From Methanobacteriota archaeon (GTDB lineage: Archaea > Thermoplasmatota > Poseidoniia > MGIII > CG-Epi1): 52,211 nt of DNA. The translations under genes and the position numbers were made by a program. Where the stretch lies: NCBI GenBank assembly GCA_014240255.1, contig JAAZXG010000005.1, positions 1-52,211 on the forward strand, read 5' to 3'. Below the pieces are notes generated by a model. The model was not told the origin of the DNA. It saw nothing but the letters and a program-made list of their open reading frames with translations, and ran no database searches. Shown one piece after another: positions 9,911 to 19,211 of this stretch (positions are counted from its first letter, which is position 1; every line of letters begins with the position of its first letter).

Positions 9911-10950
9911 TGAATTCAGATACTGATGCCGATGAAGGCAATCTTCTTTTTACCGATGAATATAAAAAAGCACTTGAAAAAGCATCATATGAGATAGTTG
10001 GTAATCATTCAGCCGTTGAAATTTGTGGTTGGACTAAGAAAGGCATGAATGAAGAGAGTAGTGGTTGCTATAAGCAGAAATTTTACGGAATTCGTTCACA
10101 TCAGTGTACTCAAATGACTCCTGCTGCAGTTGCTTGTGATCAGAAATGTGTTTATTGTTGGAGAGCAAATGAAATGTTCTCAGGTAAGCAGGATTTAATG
10201 GAATATGCCAAAGACGATCCAGTAGACATAGTTGAAGGATCGATTGAAGGTCATTTAAGAAAATTGTCTGGTTTTGGTGGAAATCCAAAGGTAGATAAGC
10301 AGAAGTTTCTAGAGTCAAAAACAGTTAGACATTTTGCAATATCACTTACGGGAGAACCAACTTTGTATCAAGGTCTTCCAGGAATGCTTAGAGAACTTAG
10401 AGAACGTAAGATTTCTTCTTTTTTAGTAACAAATGGATTACATCCTGAAATGGTTGAAAGACTTAGAGATGAGGATTCATTACCGACTCAATTGTATATG
10501 TCTTTAGATGCACCAGATGAAGCTACATGGAAAAAAATAGACATACCATTAATTCCTAATTTCTGGGATAAGATTCTCGGAACTTTAAAATTAATGGATG
10601 GATTAAATACTCGAAAAGTTCTTAGAATGACTGTAGTCAAGGGTTGGAATGACTTTGATGTTTCAGGTTATGCTGAACTAATTAAATTAGCTGGTGAGAG
10701 AGTAATGGTTGAAGTTAAATCCTACATGCATTTGGGTCCGGCTCGAAAGCGTTTAAGTAAAGAGAACATGCTGTCTTATGATGAAGTTTTAGATTTCTCT
10801 AATAAGTTAGCTGCTGAATTGGGTTGGAAAATAATAGATGAAGCTCCTAATAGTTTGATTGCACTAGTAGCTGAAGAAGATTGGGATGGCAGAGTAATGG
10901 ATTTTGGAGATCCTTTGACAGGTCACTTAGAACCTACCTTCACTTGTTAA
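9910..10950 (+). CDS. taw1: tRNA 4-demethylwyosine synthase (radical SAM)
   Basis: TYW1/Taw1 converts N1-methylguanosine at position 37 of tRNA-Phe to 4-demethylwyosine using pyruvate and radical SAM chemistry. The radical SAM cluster motif is C76-DQK-C80-VY-C83, followed by WR. Three further Cys (39, 53, 66) are spaced like the second Fe-S cluster of the archaeal enzyme. The motifs SLTGEPTLY and MSLDAPD are family typical. ATG 9910 is chosen because it overlaps the upstream stop (TAATG) and gives a 346-residue protein of normal length; an in-frame TTG at 9871 would add residues inside the previous gene. The substrate m1G37 is made by a Trm5-type methyltransferase; only a Trm5 N-domain-like small protein is seen in this window (48798). 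Confidence 0.93.
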   Translation: MNSDTDADEGNLLFTDEYKKALEKASYEIVGNHSAVEICGWTKKGMNEESSGCYKQKFYGIRSHQCTQMTPAAVACDQKCVYCWRANEMFSGKQDLMEYAKDDPVDIVEGSIEGHLRKLSGFGGNPKVDKQKFLESKTVRHFAISLTGEPTLYQGLPGMLRELRERKISSFLVTNGLHPEMVERLRDEDSLPTQLYMSLDAPDEATWKKIDIPLIPNFWDKILGTLKLMDGLNTRKVLRMTVVKGWNDFDVSGYAELIKLAGERVMVEVKSYMHLGPARKRLSKENMLSYDEVLDFSNKLAAELGWKIIDEAPNSLIALVAEEDWDGRVMDFGDPLTGHLEPTFTC

Positions 10951-10990
10951 GCCCAAAAAAGGTAAATACTACTGCATTGACCTAAGTATT

Positions 10991-11755
10991 GTGAATTATA
11001 TATCAGGTATCGAATCTGCGTTCAGGACTTACATTGGTGATGAATCCATTAATTTGTTGAAGAAGTCTATCATTGACAAGCCAATGATTTTGATAGCTGG
11101 AGCTCAATTAACTGGTAAGTCGACCCAAGCTAAAAATTTAGCTGAATATTTTGATGGAGAGTTTTATTCGGTTGGTAGCTTGTTTAGACAAGCTGCTAAA
11201 GAAAGAGGTATTACTGTTGCGGAACAGGCTCGTTTGTTACTGGTAGAAAGGGGCATTGATGTTGAAATAGATTACAAGACATGCCAGATGATAAGTGGCT
11301 CTAGTACGAATTCAAGTTTGGGTGTTGTTGAAGGAAGACAACCTGCATATATGGGAAGTTTTATGGCTAGTTTGGGTAAGAAAAATATAGTTAGATTATA
11401 CTTTCAGTGTTCTATTTTAGAACAAGCACTTAGATTTCTTAGAAGAGAGATTGGTGAAGAGTTTTATCAAATTGGCCGTAAATCTATTCCTAAAAAAGAG
11501 TATAAGAATTTAGAATCGTTAAGAAATGAAATTCAAAATTTAGACATAAAGGATAAACATAATACAATAGATAAATTTATAGAAAATCAAAATAGAGACA
11601 AAGATGATCGGCATAGATATTCTGAACTATATGGTTTTGATTATGGAAATCTAGATGGTTATGATATTATTATTGATACTAATGACAAGGAACCTGATGT
11701 TGTATTTGATATTGTCATAAAGGAATTGAAGGATTTTGGCTTTCGAACAAATTAA
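10991..11755 (+). CDS. Cytidylate kinase-like P-loop nucleoside monophosphate kinase
   Basis: The Walker A loop GAQLTGKST is at residues 37-45. It is followed by an NMP-binding segment FYSVGSLFRQAAKERG and, near the C-terminus, the Arg-rich element DRHRYSELYGFDYGN and a YDIIIDT strand, all typical of the short archaeal cytidylate kinase family. That family phosphorylates CMP/dCMP with ATP. The protein is longer (254 residues) than typical archaeal Cmk (about 180), with a ~30-residue N-terminal extension and a Lys/Asn-rich insert around residues 165-200, so specificity is less certain. The start is GTG, with a weak TATA-like TAAATACT about 24 nt upstream. It is followed closely by pheS. Confidence 0.75.
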   Translation: MNYISGIESAFRTYIGDESINLLKKSIIDKPMILIAGAQLTGKSTQAKNLAEYFDGEFYSVGSLFRQAAKERGITVAEQARLLLVERGIDVEIDYKTCQMISGSSTNSSLGVVEGRQPAYMGSFMASLGKKNIVRLYFQCSILEQALRFLRREIGEEFYQIGRKSIPKKEYKNLESLRNEIQNLDIKDKHNTIDKFIENQNRDKDDRHRYSELYGFDYGNLDGYDIIIDTNDKEPDVVFDIVIKELKDFGFRTN

Positions 11756-11780
11756 TAAACTACCTAATACAGTGACTAAC

Positions 11781-13241
11781 GTGGACCTATCTCCGAATGA
11801 AATAAAATTGCTCAAGTGTTTGAGAAGCGGAACACTTTCTCCTTTTGAAGCTTCGACAGAATCAGGTCTTGGTGAAAAAGAGACTATGTCTGCTGCATCT
11901 TGGCTTAGAAATAAGGGATTAATAGATATTTTGGAAGAATCTAAAGTTTATTACTTTGCTAATGAAGAAGGGAGAAAATATGCTGAGCAAGATTTACCTG
12001 AAAGAAGAGCGGTTGAATGGCTTAATCAAATTGGAGAATCAGTAATAGATGAATTACCCTTAGACGATAATGAAAAAAAGGTAGTTATTGGATGGCTTAA
12101 ACGAAAGAATTTTGCAAATTTAGAAAAGACTGAAGAAGGCCTTAAGCTCATTCCTACTGGAAATCTGGATCCGACACCTGATGAAGATTTATTAGTAAAA
12201 TTAAGTAGAAAAAATTTATTGGAAGACGAGATGGACAAACAAGGATTATCTTTGCTTAAAGGTAGACAATTATTGTCTACTAAAGAGGAAATTTCACGTC
12301 AATTTTCATTGACTGAGGCTGGATCTAACTTTGATGTAGATAGTATATCTGAAGATTTAATTGGTGAGATAACTCCTGAAATGCTTCAATCTGGAAGCTG
12401 GAAAAATACACAATTTCAAAAATACAGTCATGAAACAAATGTAGAACCTTCAAATATTTCGACACTCCACCCTTTAACTAGATTTACAGAAGAAATTAGG
12501 TCTATATTTCTTCAAATGGGGTTTACTGAGATCGATGGTGATTATGTAGAGTCAGCTTTTTGGAATATGGATGTTTTATTTATTCCTCAAGATCATCCTG
12601 CAAGAGAATTACAAGATACATTTTATCTTTCAGAACCTGCTTCTTTTATTATCAATGATGAAGAGTTATTAAGTAAAGTTAAATCAATACACGAAAATGG
12701 AGGAGATACAGAGTCAATTGGTTGGGGAAGTAAATGGAGCAAAGAAACGGCTCAGCAGGCACTTTTGAGAACACATACTACCGTAGGTACTATACGTTAT
12801 TTATCAAACAATCCTAAACCTCCCGTAAGAGTTTTCAGTGTTGGTCGGGTTTTTAGAAGAGAAGCCCTTGATGCAACTCATTTACCAGAATTTACCCAAG
12901 TTGAAGGAATAATAGTTGAACCAAATGCTAACTTCGGGATGTTAATTGGTGTACTCAAAGAATTTTACCACCGTATGGGTTTTGATGATGTTAGATTTAG
13001 ACCAGCTTATTTCCCCTATACTGAGCCTTCATTAGAGGTTGAAGTTAGATTTGGAGATAAGTGGTTAGAACTAGGCGGTGCCGGTATTTTTAGACCTGAA
13101 GTTACTGCACCTTTTGAAATCGAGAGTCCCGTTTTAGCGTGGGGTTTAGGTTTAGAAAGATTAGCAATGCTACGCTTAGGAATTAAAGATATTAGAATGT
13201 TATACCAAAGTGATCTTCAGTGGCTTAAAGAAACAGTTTAG
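11781..13241 (+). CDS. pheS: Phenylalanine-tRNA ligase alpha subunit
   Basis: PheS is the catalytic class II subunit that charges tRNA-Phe, working as a heterotetramer with PheT (encoded at 19606-21219). The N-terminal part has winged-helix-like segments (LSPNEIKLLKCLRSG onward). The catalytic domain shows HPLTRFTEEIR, motif 2 (VGRVFRREALDATHLPEF) and motif 3 (AWGLGLERLAML). The GTG at 11781 is chosen because family members begin right at the LSPNE helix. GTG 11772 or TTG 11736 (overlapping the kinase gene by 20 nt) are possible. pheS and pheT are not adjacent here. The stop overlaps the convergent AbrB-like gene by 4 nt. Confidence 0.93.
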   Translation: MDLSPNEIKLLKCLRSGTLSPFEASTESGLGEKETMSAASWLRNKGLIDILEESKVYYFANEEGRKYAEQDLPERRAVEWLNQIGESVIDELPLDDNEKKVVIGWLKRKNFANLEKTEEGLKLIPTGNLDPTPDEDLLVKLSRKNLLEDEMDKQGLSLLKGRQLLSTKEEISRQFSLTEAGSNFDVDSISEDLIGEITPEMLQSGSWKNTQFQKYSHETNVEPSNISTLHPLTRFTEEIRSIFLQMGFTEIDGDYVESAFWNMDVLFIPQDHPARELQDTFYLSEPASFIINDEELLSKVKSIHENGGDTESIGWGSKWSKETAQQALLRTHTTVGTIRYLSNNPKPPVRVFSVGRVFRREALDATHLPEFTQVEGIIVEPNANFGMLIGVLKEFYHRMGFDDVRFRPAYFPYTEPSLEVEVRFGDKWLELGGAGIFRPEVTAPFEIESPVLAWGLGLERLAMLRLGIKDIRMLYQSDLQWLKETV

Positions 13242-13405
13242 GCAATACTGATACTTACTTTCTTTATGACAATATTACTTCCATCTTGAACAAATGTAAC
13301 ATAAGACTGACCAGGCATTAATCCTAAGTCTTCTTCTACCCATTTAGGAAGATATATTCTTCGATTGATATCATATTTTTTCACATCAGTAACTTGCTCA
13401 TTCAT
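13238..13405 (-). CDS. Small AbrB/SpoVT-like DNA-binding protein
   Basis: This 55-residue protein has the swapped-hairpin AbrB pattern: KKYDINRRIYLPKWVEEDLGLMPG, then FVQDGSNIVIKKV. That is a beta strand, an R-x-x-LP turn, a short helix, G-x-x-x-G and two strands. Such proteins dimerise and bind DNA as transition-state regulators or antitoxins. No toxin gene is adjacent, so a chromosomal regulator is more likely. ATG 13405 is preferred because residues encoded upstream (to 13477) lie before the fold and overlap the divergent mdh promoter region. The 3' end overlaps pheS. Confidence 0.7.
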   Translation of the reverse strand: MNEQVTDVKKYDINRRIYLPKWVEEDLGLMPGQSYVTFVQDGSNIVIKKVSISIA

Positions 13406-13499
13406 ATTACCCATATAGTCAGACACTCTAAAAGGGTTATGGGTAATTAGGTTATTATGGAGTGTTAATTTTATCATCCCATTCTTTGTAGTAAGATTA

Positions 13500-14474
13500 A
13501 TGAGTATAATACGTATTGCAGTAACAGGAGCTGCAGGACAGATAGGCTATAGTTTACTTCCAAGAATTGCTGCTGGAGAAATGTTTGGTTATGAGTCAAA
13601 AATATCTTTACAATTATTAGAAATTCCACCTGCTTTAGAGGCTCTTAAAGGAGTCGCAATGGAACTTCAGGATTGTTCTTTTCCTCTTTTAGATGAAGTA
13701 ATAGTAACTTCTGATCCAGATGAAGCTTTCAGTAATGCTAATTTATGTCTTTTAGTGGGTAGTAAGCCAAGAGGTCCAGGAATGGAACGTTCCGACTTGC
13801 TTAGAGACAATGGAAAAATATTTGTAGGTCAAGGGAAATCAATTTCAGATAATGCTGCCGATGATTGTAGAATAGTAGTAGTTGGTAACCCTTGCAATAC
13901 AAATTGTATGATTGCTGCCGCTCAATCTAATCGCTTTGATTCTAATAGATTTACAGCGATGACTCGTCTTGATCAGAATAGAGCGGTTTCAATGCTTTCT
14001 CTAAAAGCCGGAGTGGATGTAACCAAAATTTCAGCTATGGCTATTTTTGGTAATCATAGCCCTACTATGTTTCCAGATTATTCTAATGCTCTTATTTCTG
14101 GAGAACCTGCTCCAAAAATAGTTGATGATGACAATTGGCTAAAAAATGAGTACATATCTGCCGTTGGTAAAAGAGGTGCAGCGATTATTAAAGCAAGAGG
14201 TCTTTCTAGTGCAGCTTCAGCAGCAAATGCCCTAATTAATCATGTTCAAAGTTTGTATACAGTCAGTGATGAAATACATTCAATAGTTGTTTGTAGTCAA
14301 GGTCAGTATGGTTTTGCAGAAGGAGTTTGGGCAGGTATGCCAGTTCGTACAGTGTCTCCAGGTAATTATGAGGTAATTGATAATTATGAACACGATGATT
14401 TTGCTAAGGAAGCATTAAAGAGAACAAATGATGAATTAGTATCCGAAAGAGAAATGGTTTCTGAATATCTTTAA
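13500..14474 (+). CDS. mdh: Malate dehydrogenase, cytosolic (bacterial/eukaryal) type
   Basis: The enzyme interconverts malate and oxaloacetate with NAD(P). The N-terminal nucleotide-binding motif GAAGQIG is at residues 10-16. The mobile loop RGPGMER supplies Arg91 and Arg97, TRLDQNRA supplies Asp158 and Arg161, and GNHSP supplies the catalytic His186. The [15 protein letters not shown] start and 324-residue length are those of the cytosolic MDH group, not the LDH-like MDH common in archaea, which suggests ancient bacterial transfer. It is convergent with pckA, with stop codons overlapping, so the two make the oxaloacetate and PEP steps of gluconeogenesis. A TATA-like GTTAATTTTATC lies about 30 nt upstream. 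Confidence 0.93.
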   Translation: MSIIRIAVTGAAGQIGYSLLPRIAAGEMFGYESKISLQLLEIPPALEALKGVAMELQDCSFPLLDEVIVTSDPDEAFSNANLCLLVGSKPRGPGMERSDLLRDNGKIFVGQGKSISDNAADDCRIVVVGNPCNTNCMIAAAQSNRFDSNRFTAMTRLDQNRAVSMLSLKAGVDVTKISAMAIFGNHSPTMFPDYSNALISGEPAPKIVDDDNWLKNEYISAVGKRGAAIIKARGLSSAASAANALINHVQSLYTVSDEIHSIVVCSQGQYGFAEGVWAGMPVRTVSPGNYEVIDNYEHDDFAKEALKRTNDELVSEREMVSEYL

Positions 14475-16033
14475 TCAGGTCCAGCTTTTGAGTAATCTCC
14501 AAAGCTTTCATATTTAACAAAATTATTTTTGAAAAGTGTTATCAATTCTTTGGCTTTATCATCATATGCATATTTATCTTCCCAAGTGTTTCGAGGATTT
14601 AGAATTTTAGAATCGACCTCAGGCACATTATCAGGAATTAGAATCTTAAAATTTAGATCTGGTGTAAATTCCACATTGTCTAATTCTCCTTCTAAGATTG
14701 CAGTTAACATTCTTCTAGTTACTGGTAAATCAATTCTTTCTCCAGTGCCATAAGCACCTCCACTCCACCCAGTATTCACTAACCATGCTTGAGCATTATG
14801 TTTCTTTAATTTTTCTCCTAGTAATTCAGCATAAGTTGTTGGATATTGAGGCATAAATGGTGCACCAAAACAAGTTGAGAATGTAGCAACAGGTTCAGTA
14901 ATTCCCTGCTCAGTTCCTGCTACTTTTGCAGTGTATCCACTTAAGAAATGGTACATTGCCATTTCAGGAGTAAGTTTAGAGATAGGAGGTAAAACACCAA
15001 AAGCATCACATGTAAGAAAAATGACATTATTTGGATGTCCGCCTTGTTCAGTTGGTTCTATATTGTTAATGTAATTTATAGGGTACGAAACTCTAGTATT
15101 TTCAGTTATAGATCCATCACTGTAGTCAACAACTCCCTTTTCATCAGTTATAACATTTTCTAGCAATGCACCGGGTCTAATTGCATTGAAAATATCAGGT
15201 TCTTTAGATGAATCTAAATTAATTGTTTTTGCATAACAACCACCTTCAAAATTAAAAATTCCGCTATCCGACCAGCCGTGTTCATCATCTCCAATTAATC
15301 TTCTATTTGGATCAGTTGAAAGAGTTGTTTTTCCAGTTCCACTGAGTCCAAAGAATAAAGCAGAATCTTCATTTTTACCTATATTCGCAGAACAGTGCAT
15401 AGGCATCACTCCTTCTAATGGTAAATAGTAATTTAAGGCAGAAAATATCGATTTTTTTATTTCACCACCATATTCTGTCCCTCCAATAATTGCCATTTTC
15501 TTCTCGAGATTTAGGACAATAAATACTTTCGAGTTAAGACCAAGTTCTTTCCAATTTTCTATTTCAGTAGAAGATGCGTTAAGAATAGTGAATTCAGGTT
15601 TGAAATTTTCCAATTCATTTTCAGTTGGCCTAATGAACATATTATGAGAAAAATGTCCTTGCCATGATTTCATAGTAACTACGCGAAGAGGTAATTGATA
15701 TCTTTTATCAGCTCCTGCAAATCCATCAAAAATGAATAGTTCGTTATTGTCCATTTCCTTCTTTACAGCAGCTTCTAAAATACTGAATGATTTTTCACTA
15801 AGCGGTAGATTAACATCACCCCAATCAATTAGATTTTCATTAGACTTATTTTTAACAATAAATCTATCATTTGGAGATCTGCCAGTGTATATCCCAGTAT
15901 TGACAATTACAGTTCCATTTTCCGATAGTCTACCTTCTTCTCTTTTTAGTTCCTGCTCCCTCCATTCTTCTTGTGAAAGGTTACAATATATTGCCGATGG
16001 ATTAATGTCCATCTGCCTTAATTGTTGAAGCAT
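14471..16033 (-). CDS. pckA: ATP-dependent phosphoenolpyruvate carboxykinase
   Basis: PckA converts oxaloacetate and ATP to PEP, CO2 and ADP, the committing step of gluconeogenesis. The kinase-1a P-loop [11 protein letters not shown] starts at residue 229. It is preceded by the MHCSANIG strand and followed by the metal-binding [11 protein letters not shown] element and [10 protein letters not shown]. These identify the ATP family (about 520-540 residues) rather than the GTP family used by most archaea. [10 protein letters not shown] and RMPLTR-like RMLTAI segments follow near the C-terminus. ATG 16033 is used; an in-frame ATG seven codons in is possible. A TATA-like element sits 26 nt upstream, suggesting a leaderless message. 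The 3' end overlaps mdh by 4 nt. Confidence 0.96.
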   Translation of the reverse strand: MLQQLRQMDINPSAIYCNLSQEEWREQELKREEGRLSENGTVIVNTGIYTGRSPNDRFIVKNKSNENLIDWGDVNLPLSEKSFSILEAAVKKEMDNNELFIFDGFAGADKRYQLPLRVVTMKSWQGHFSHNMFIRPTENELENFKPEFTILNASSTEIENWKELGLNSKVFIVLNLEKKMAIIGGTEYGGEIKKSIFSALNYYLPLEGVMPMHCSANIGKNEDSALFFGLSGTGKTTLSTDPNRRLIGDDEHGWSDSGIFNFEGGCYAKTINLDSSKEPDIFNAIRPGALLENVITDEKGVVDYSDGSITENTRVSYPINYINNIEPTEQGGHPNNVIFLTCDAFGVLPPISKLTPEMAMYHFLSGYTAKVAGTEQGITEPVATFSTCFGAPFMPQYPTTYAELLGEKLKKHNAQAWLVNTGWSGGAYGTGERIDLPVTRRMLTAILEGELDNVEFTPDLNFKILIPDNVPEVDSKILNPRNTWEDKYAYDDKAKELITLFKNNFVKYESFGDYSKAGPD

Positions 16034-16054
16034 ATTGCGATGGACACAAAACTG

Positions 16055-16063
16055 TATTTATAA
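16055..16063 (-). promoter_or_regulatory. pckA: TATA-like promoter element of pckA
   Basis: On the minus strand TTATAAATA occupies 16063 to 16055, centred 26 nt before the pckA ATG. Archaeal transcription normally begins about 25 nt past the TATA centre, so the mRNA would begin at or within a few bases of the start codon. The rest of the 182-nt gap up to the tRNA gene shows another TATA-like ATATAAAG (16093-16100) that may serve the plus strand, and no other gene. Confidence 0.5.
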
Positions 16064-16215
16064 TTGAGGGAGGGTTACCAACCTTCAAAATGCATATAAA
16101 GAGGGATTATTGGTAATAATTTTTTTTGACTTTAAGTCTTATTTGGGCCTTTCTAATGGCTATGAGTAGAAAAATGGTTTGTAACGTTAAACCTCGTGTG
16201 AAAGAGACCTTATCT

Positions 16216-16291
16216 GGGCCGGTGGTCTAGGGGTTATGACGTCGCCCTTACAAGGCGAAGATCGGCGGTTCGATTCCGCCCCGGCCCACCA
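16216..16291 (+). tRNA. tRNA-Val (anticodon UAC) with encoded CCA
   Basis: The cloverleaf folds cleanly. The acceptor arm GGGCCGG (16216-16222) pairs with CCGGCCC (16281-16287). The anticodon stem TCGCC/GGCGA encloses the 7-nt loop CTTACAA, giving anticodon TAC, which reads GUA/GUG valine codons. The T-arm GGCGG-TTCGATT-CCGCC is canonical. The discriminator is A (16288) and CCA is encoded at 16289-16291. There is no intron. ksgA begins only 19 nt after CCA, so the tRNA and ksgA are probably on one transcript. Confidence 0.97.
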
Positions 16292-16310
16292 TTCTCGTCG
16301 CAAGCAAAAA

Positions 16311-17051
16311 ATGCTAGGTCAGAATTTTTTAATTGATAACAATATAGCTCAGAGAATAGTTAAAGCATCATCCATTGAGGCCGATGAAGATATTTTAGAG
16401 ATTGGTCCTGGAAGGGGTGCACTCACTGAACTATTGATAGAAAAAGGAAATTTATTAGCAGTTGAAAAAGATAAGTGGTTGGCAGTTGTATTGAAACAGA
16501 AACTTGGTAAAAGAGCTCAGATTATTGAAGATGATATTCTTAAGTTTGAGATTCCCAAAGTTGATGTTATCGTAGCTAATTTACCCTATTCTATTTCTTC
16601 ACCAATTTTGTTTAGGCTATTTAATTATGAATGGAAACGAGCAATTCTAATGTTCCAAGAAGAATTTGCAAATCGTCTTGTAGCTAAGCCAGGTTCCAAA
16701 GTATATGGGCGATTATCAATAATGGCAAATCATTATGTCAAAACAAAAAAGCTTTTTAGAGTATCCAAAACAGCGTTTCAACCTCAACCAAAGATACATT
16801 CTCAAGTTGTGCATTTAGTTCGTCGTGACCCCGATTATGAATTAGCTGATTTCGCTACATTTGAGCGTGTTGTCAGATCAATGTTTACACATCGAAGAAA
16901 GAAAATCCGTAATTGTCTAAAGCTTGATTTTCCAAATTTGGATTTAGATGATTTAGATAATATGAATGAAAGAGCTGAAGTATTAGAACCAAAAGAAATT
17001 GCAAACTTATCTAATCTAATATATTCTCGGATTTCAAAAGAGGCCCTTTAG
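16311..17051 (+). CDS. ksgA: 16S rRNA dimethyladenosine methyltransferase KsgA/Dim1
   Basis: KsgA dimethylates two adjacent adenosines in the 3' terminal hairpin of 16S rRNA during small-subunit assembly. The protein begins at the family block LGQNFLID, then has the SAM motif IGPGRG (residues 31-36), the acidic VEKD strand end, and the catalytic NLPY motif (90-93). The Dim1 C-terminal domain has FTHRRKKIRN. The frame is open upstream through the tRNA-Val gene, but the ATG at 16311 is the only sensible start after the tRNA 3' end. Usual relatives have a few more residues before LGQNF, so this N-terminus is short. The last 18 nt overlap the convergent SCP2-like gene. Confidence 0.94.
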   Translation: MLGQNFLIDNNIAQRIVKASSIEADEDILEIGPGRGALTELLIEKGNLLAVEKDKWLAVVLKQKLGKRAQIIEDDILKFEIPKVDVIVANLPYSISSPILFRLFNYEWKRAILMFQEEFANRLVAKPGSKVYGRLSIMANHYVKTKKLFRVSKTAFQPQPKIHSQVVHLVRRDPDYELADFATFERVVRSMFTHRRKKIRNCLKLDFPNLDLDDLDNMNERAEVLEPKEIANLSNLIYSRISKEAL

Positions 17052-17375
17052 TAAAAGCATATCCATTATACTAGCCTTAACTTTTAGATCTCCAGACATA
17101 TATGCCTTAATTGGATGAATATTTTTTTGTAATAGAGCTATTATTATTTCTGAAGACGCAGTAACAACCACGTCCGCTGTCGAATCTTCAGTTTCCTGAA
17201 AACTCTCTATTTTTAAATTTTCCAATTTCGTTGAATAATTTTTTCCATCTGATATACAAATACATATACTTCTATTTTTCCCTTCAATTTTTTTAGAGAA
17301 GGTTGGCTCATCATTTATTCTTGAATTAAATTCTAGAACTTTTTCTTCAAGCTTTGTTGCTACTTTATTTATCAT
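17034..17375 (-). CDS. SCP2-like (sterol carrier) domain protein
   Basis: This 113-residue protein ends with the signature of the SCP2 fold: DVVVTASSEIIIALLQKN, then IKAYMSGDLKVKASIMDMLL. That is a sheet strand, a helix and the A-[FY]-M-x-G-x-[LI]-K-[IV] element. SCP2 proteins bind hydrophobic ligands such as acyl chains in a tunnel. The ligand here is unknown. It is the last gene of a tightly packed right-to-left cluster and overlaps the end of rnhB by 11 nt. Its own end overlaps ksgA by 18 nt. Confidence 0.7.
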   Translation of the reverse strand: MINKVATKLEEKVLEFNSRINDEPTFSKKIEGKNRSICICISDGKNYSTKLENLKIESFQETEDSTADVVVTASSEIIIALLQKNIHPIKAYMSGDLKVKASIMDMLLLKGLF

Positions 17376-18018
17376 TATTTATACCAAAATCGTTAAGCGT
17401 TTTTACAGGACGTATCCTCTCTAAAGTTTTCCAACTTTTTCTTGTTCCTGCAGGCCACTTGTTATTGGCAGAATAAAAGCTCTTCAAAAACTTAATTGTC
17501 CTTTCATCGGAAGGATATCCACTTCCAAAATCTCCGATTTTATCTTTAAGTTTGCGTATTTCATGCTCTCTTGTTTCTTTTGCAATTATAGAAGCTGCAG
17601 CAACAACCAATATTTTTGCATCGGCCTTATGCATAGATATTATATCAGTATCTTTTTGATTTGTTAATCCCGATTTAATTTGGATTCCAAAACGTTGCTC
17701 ATTAACATCGGCAGCATCAACATAAGCTATGTTTGGATCTAATTTAGATATTAGCTTTCCGAATGCTTCACGATTCAAATCATTTAATTTATTTTTTTTA
17801 CGGTATTCATCAACTATTTTAGGTTCTATTACTTCAACTGCAAAAGTAAACTTTTCTTTTATAATTTCAGATAATTCCTTTCTTTTTGTTTTCGTTAGCA
17901 ATTTTGAATCTCGAATTCCTAAGTTTTCTATTTCTTTAGCATTATTAACGGCAACTGCAGCCACAACTAATGGCCCCATTACAGGTCCTTTTCCAGCTTC
18001 ATCAACTCCACAAATCAT
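17365..18018 (-). CDS. rnhB: Ribonuclease HII
   Basis: RNase HII cuts the RNA strand of RNA-DNA hybrids, removing primers and misinserted ribonucleotides. The metal-binding acidic residues are visible: Asp6-Glu7 in GVDEAGKG, Asp101 in YVDAADVN and Asp133 in HKADAK, which is followed by the AASIIAKETRE helix. The length of 217 residues fits archaeal enzymes. It overlaps the end of priS by 4 nt, so primer synthesis and primer removal genes are translationally coupled. Confidence 0.95.
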   Translation of the reverse strand: MICGVDEAGKGPVMGPLVVAAVAVNNAKEIENLGIRDSKLLTKTKRKELSEIIKEKFTFAVEVIEPKIVDEYRKKNKLNDLNREAFGKLISKLDPNIAYVDAADVNEQRFGIQIKSGLTNQKDTDIISMHKADAKILVVAAASIIAKETREHEIRKLKDKIGDFGSGYPSDERTIKFLKSFYSANNKWPAGTRKSWKTLERIRPVKTLNDFGINNDK

Positions 18019-19211
18019 GCTTCAAGTACCAAGTGAGCCCATTTCCTAGCCATGAAGTAAATTGCTGCTTTTTCAGGAAGTTCTACTACACTATTAGGTT
18101 TTAGTTTAGCCAGTCCGTCTCCCATTGTTACAGGATGATTTACTATAGAGCGTACTTTAATCAATTTTTCTCCAAAAGCAGTTGCTTCTTTCATTGGATC
18201 AAATGTTTCTAATTTGACTGAATCCATTACAGTTACTTTCAGGCCAGAGCCCCCATGTAATGACCCAGGTAAGCGTATTAGTCGGTGTATATCTCCGGTT
18301 ACAGGTTCATCAGGATGAATTGCCGTTTCTTTTAATGCAATTCTAACAAGTTTTTTTTTAGGGGCTTTAGGCATTTTATTGAAAATTTCTTCATTCGTAT
18401 TTTTTGCATTAAATGTTATATTTCTTAATCCTAATCTTTTCATACAGTTCTTTCTTTCTTCTTTATCTAATTCTCTTAGATTATCTAATGTTTGGTGTAT
18501 ATGTCTAGTGATAATTCCCTGCCATCCTTTCGATTCTTTTTTCGGGAGTTTTTCAACACCAATATTCTTTCTTTCGACTCCCCTTCCTCTAATAGGATAT
18601 TCTTTCGTGTATCCTGCATCAATCAAAATTTTGTTTAAATCTAATCCTTTTCCAGTAAGATAATCTGCAATTTCTCTTCTAGCTCCAGATGGTAGTGTTA
18701 ACACATCAGGTGTTCTTACATGGACATGGTACCCTCTTCCACCGCTGAAGGTTATTAACAAATCATTCTCGTTTAAGCCAAAATCACCCAATAATACATC
18801 GACAACTAATCTATATGTTTGTTCTCTAATATAATCCATAAGTTTAGAAAACGTAATTTTTCCTTTTTTTACTTCTTCCATTTCTGGTAAATGATCAGCA
18901 TCTAAATCAAAGATTAAGTCCGCTCCCATCCATTCCTTATCAATCATTGTATTTTTCCCTGGGTCTTTGTAATAGGCAACAGAATGATAACTATGTGCTG
19001 GAGCTACTTTAATCAAATATTTTTTAACCTCACTTATGCTCCTAAATTTTTGATGCCGATTCATTATTCCTCCATCCCAGCTAAGAAAGCCCCACTCTCT
19101 GGCCGTGAACCTAGGGGGCAGTGTAATATCGGCATTACGGTAGTATTCCTGAAATTTTTCTTTCAAGAAATCTCGAGTTTTAATGGGTTCAATATCTTTT
19201 AGAAAGCTCAT
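18015..19211 (-). CDS. priS: DNA primase small (catalytic) subunit
   Basis: PriS synthesises RNA/DNA primers for replication together with PriL. The catalytic aspartates are in DLDADH (residues 102-107), and the nucleotide-binding element SGGRGYHVHV follows about 60 residues later. The N-terminal YY-x-x-A and REWGF segments and the C-terminal RLPGSLHGGSGLKV block are typical of archaeal/eukaryal primases. The 398-residue length is normal. priL is not in the window. It overlaps rnhB (4 nt) and the unknown upstream gene (4 nt). Confidence 0.96.
   Translation of the reverse strand: MSFLKDIEPIKTRDFLKEKFQEYYRNADITLPPRFTAREWGFLSWDGGIMNRHQKFRSISEVKKYLIKVAPAHSYHSVAYYKDPGKNTMIDKEWMGADLIFDLDADHLPEMEEVKKGKITFSKLMDYIREQTYRLVVDVLLGDFGLNENDLLITFSGGRGYHVHVRTPDVLTLPSGARREIADYLTGKGLDLNKILIDAGYTKEYPIRGRGVERKNIGVEKLPKKESKGWQGIITRHIHQTLDNLRELDKEERKNCMKRLGLRNITFNAKNTNEEIFNKMPKAPKKKLVRIALKETAIHPDEPVTGDIHRLIRLPGSLHGGSGLKVTVMDSVKLETFDPMKEATAFGEKLIKVRSIVNHPVTMGDGLAKLKPNSVVELPEKAAIYFMARKWAHLVLEA

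Noticed and set aside
13238-13405. Toxin-antitoxin module built on the AbrB-like protein
   Set aside because: Flanked by pheS and mdh with no small toxin-like partner.
16157-16232. 24-codon frame ahead of tRNA-Val
   Set aside because: Ends in the tRNA and has no recognisable product. Most likely promoter/leader sequence.
16236-16310. N-terminal extension of KsgA starting inside the tRNA-Val gene
   Set aside because: It would be encoded by the tRNA itself, and the residues do not match the KsgA family. The ATG at 16311 after the CCA is used.
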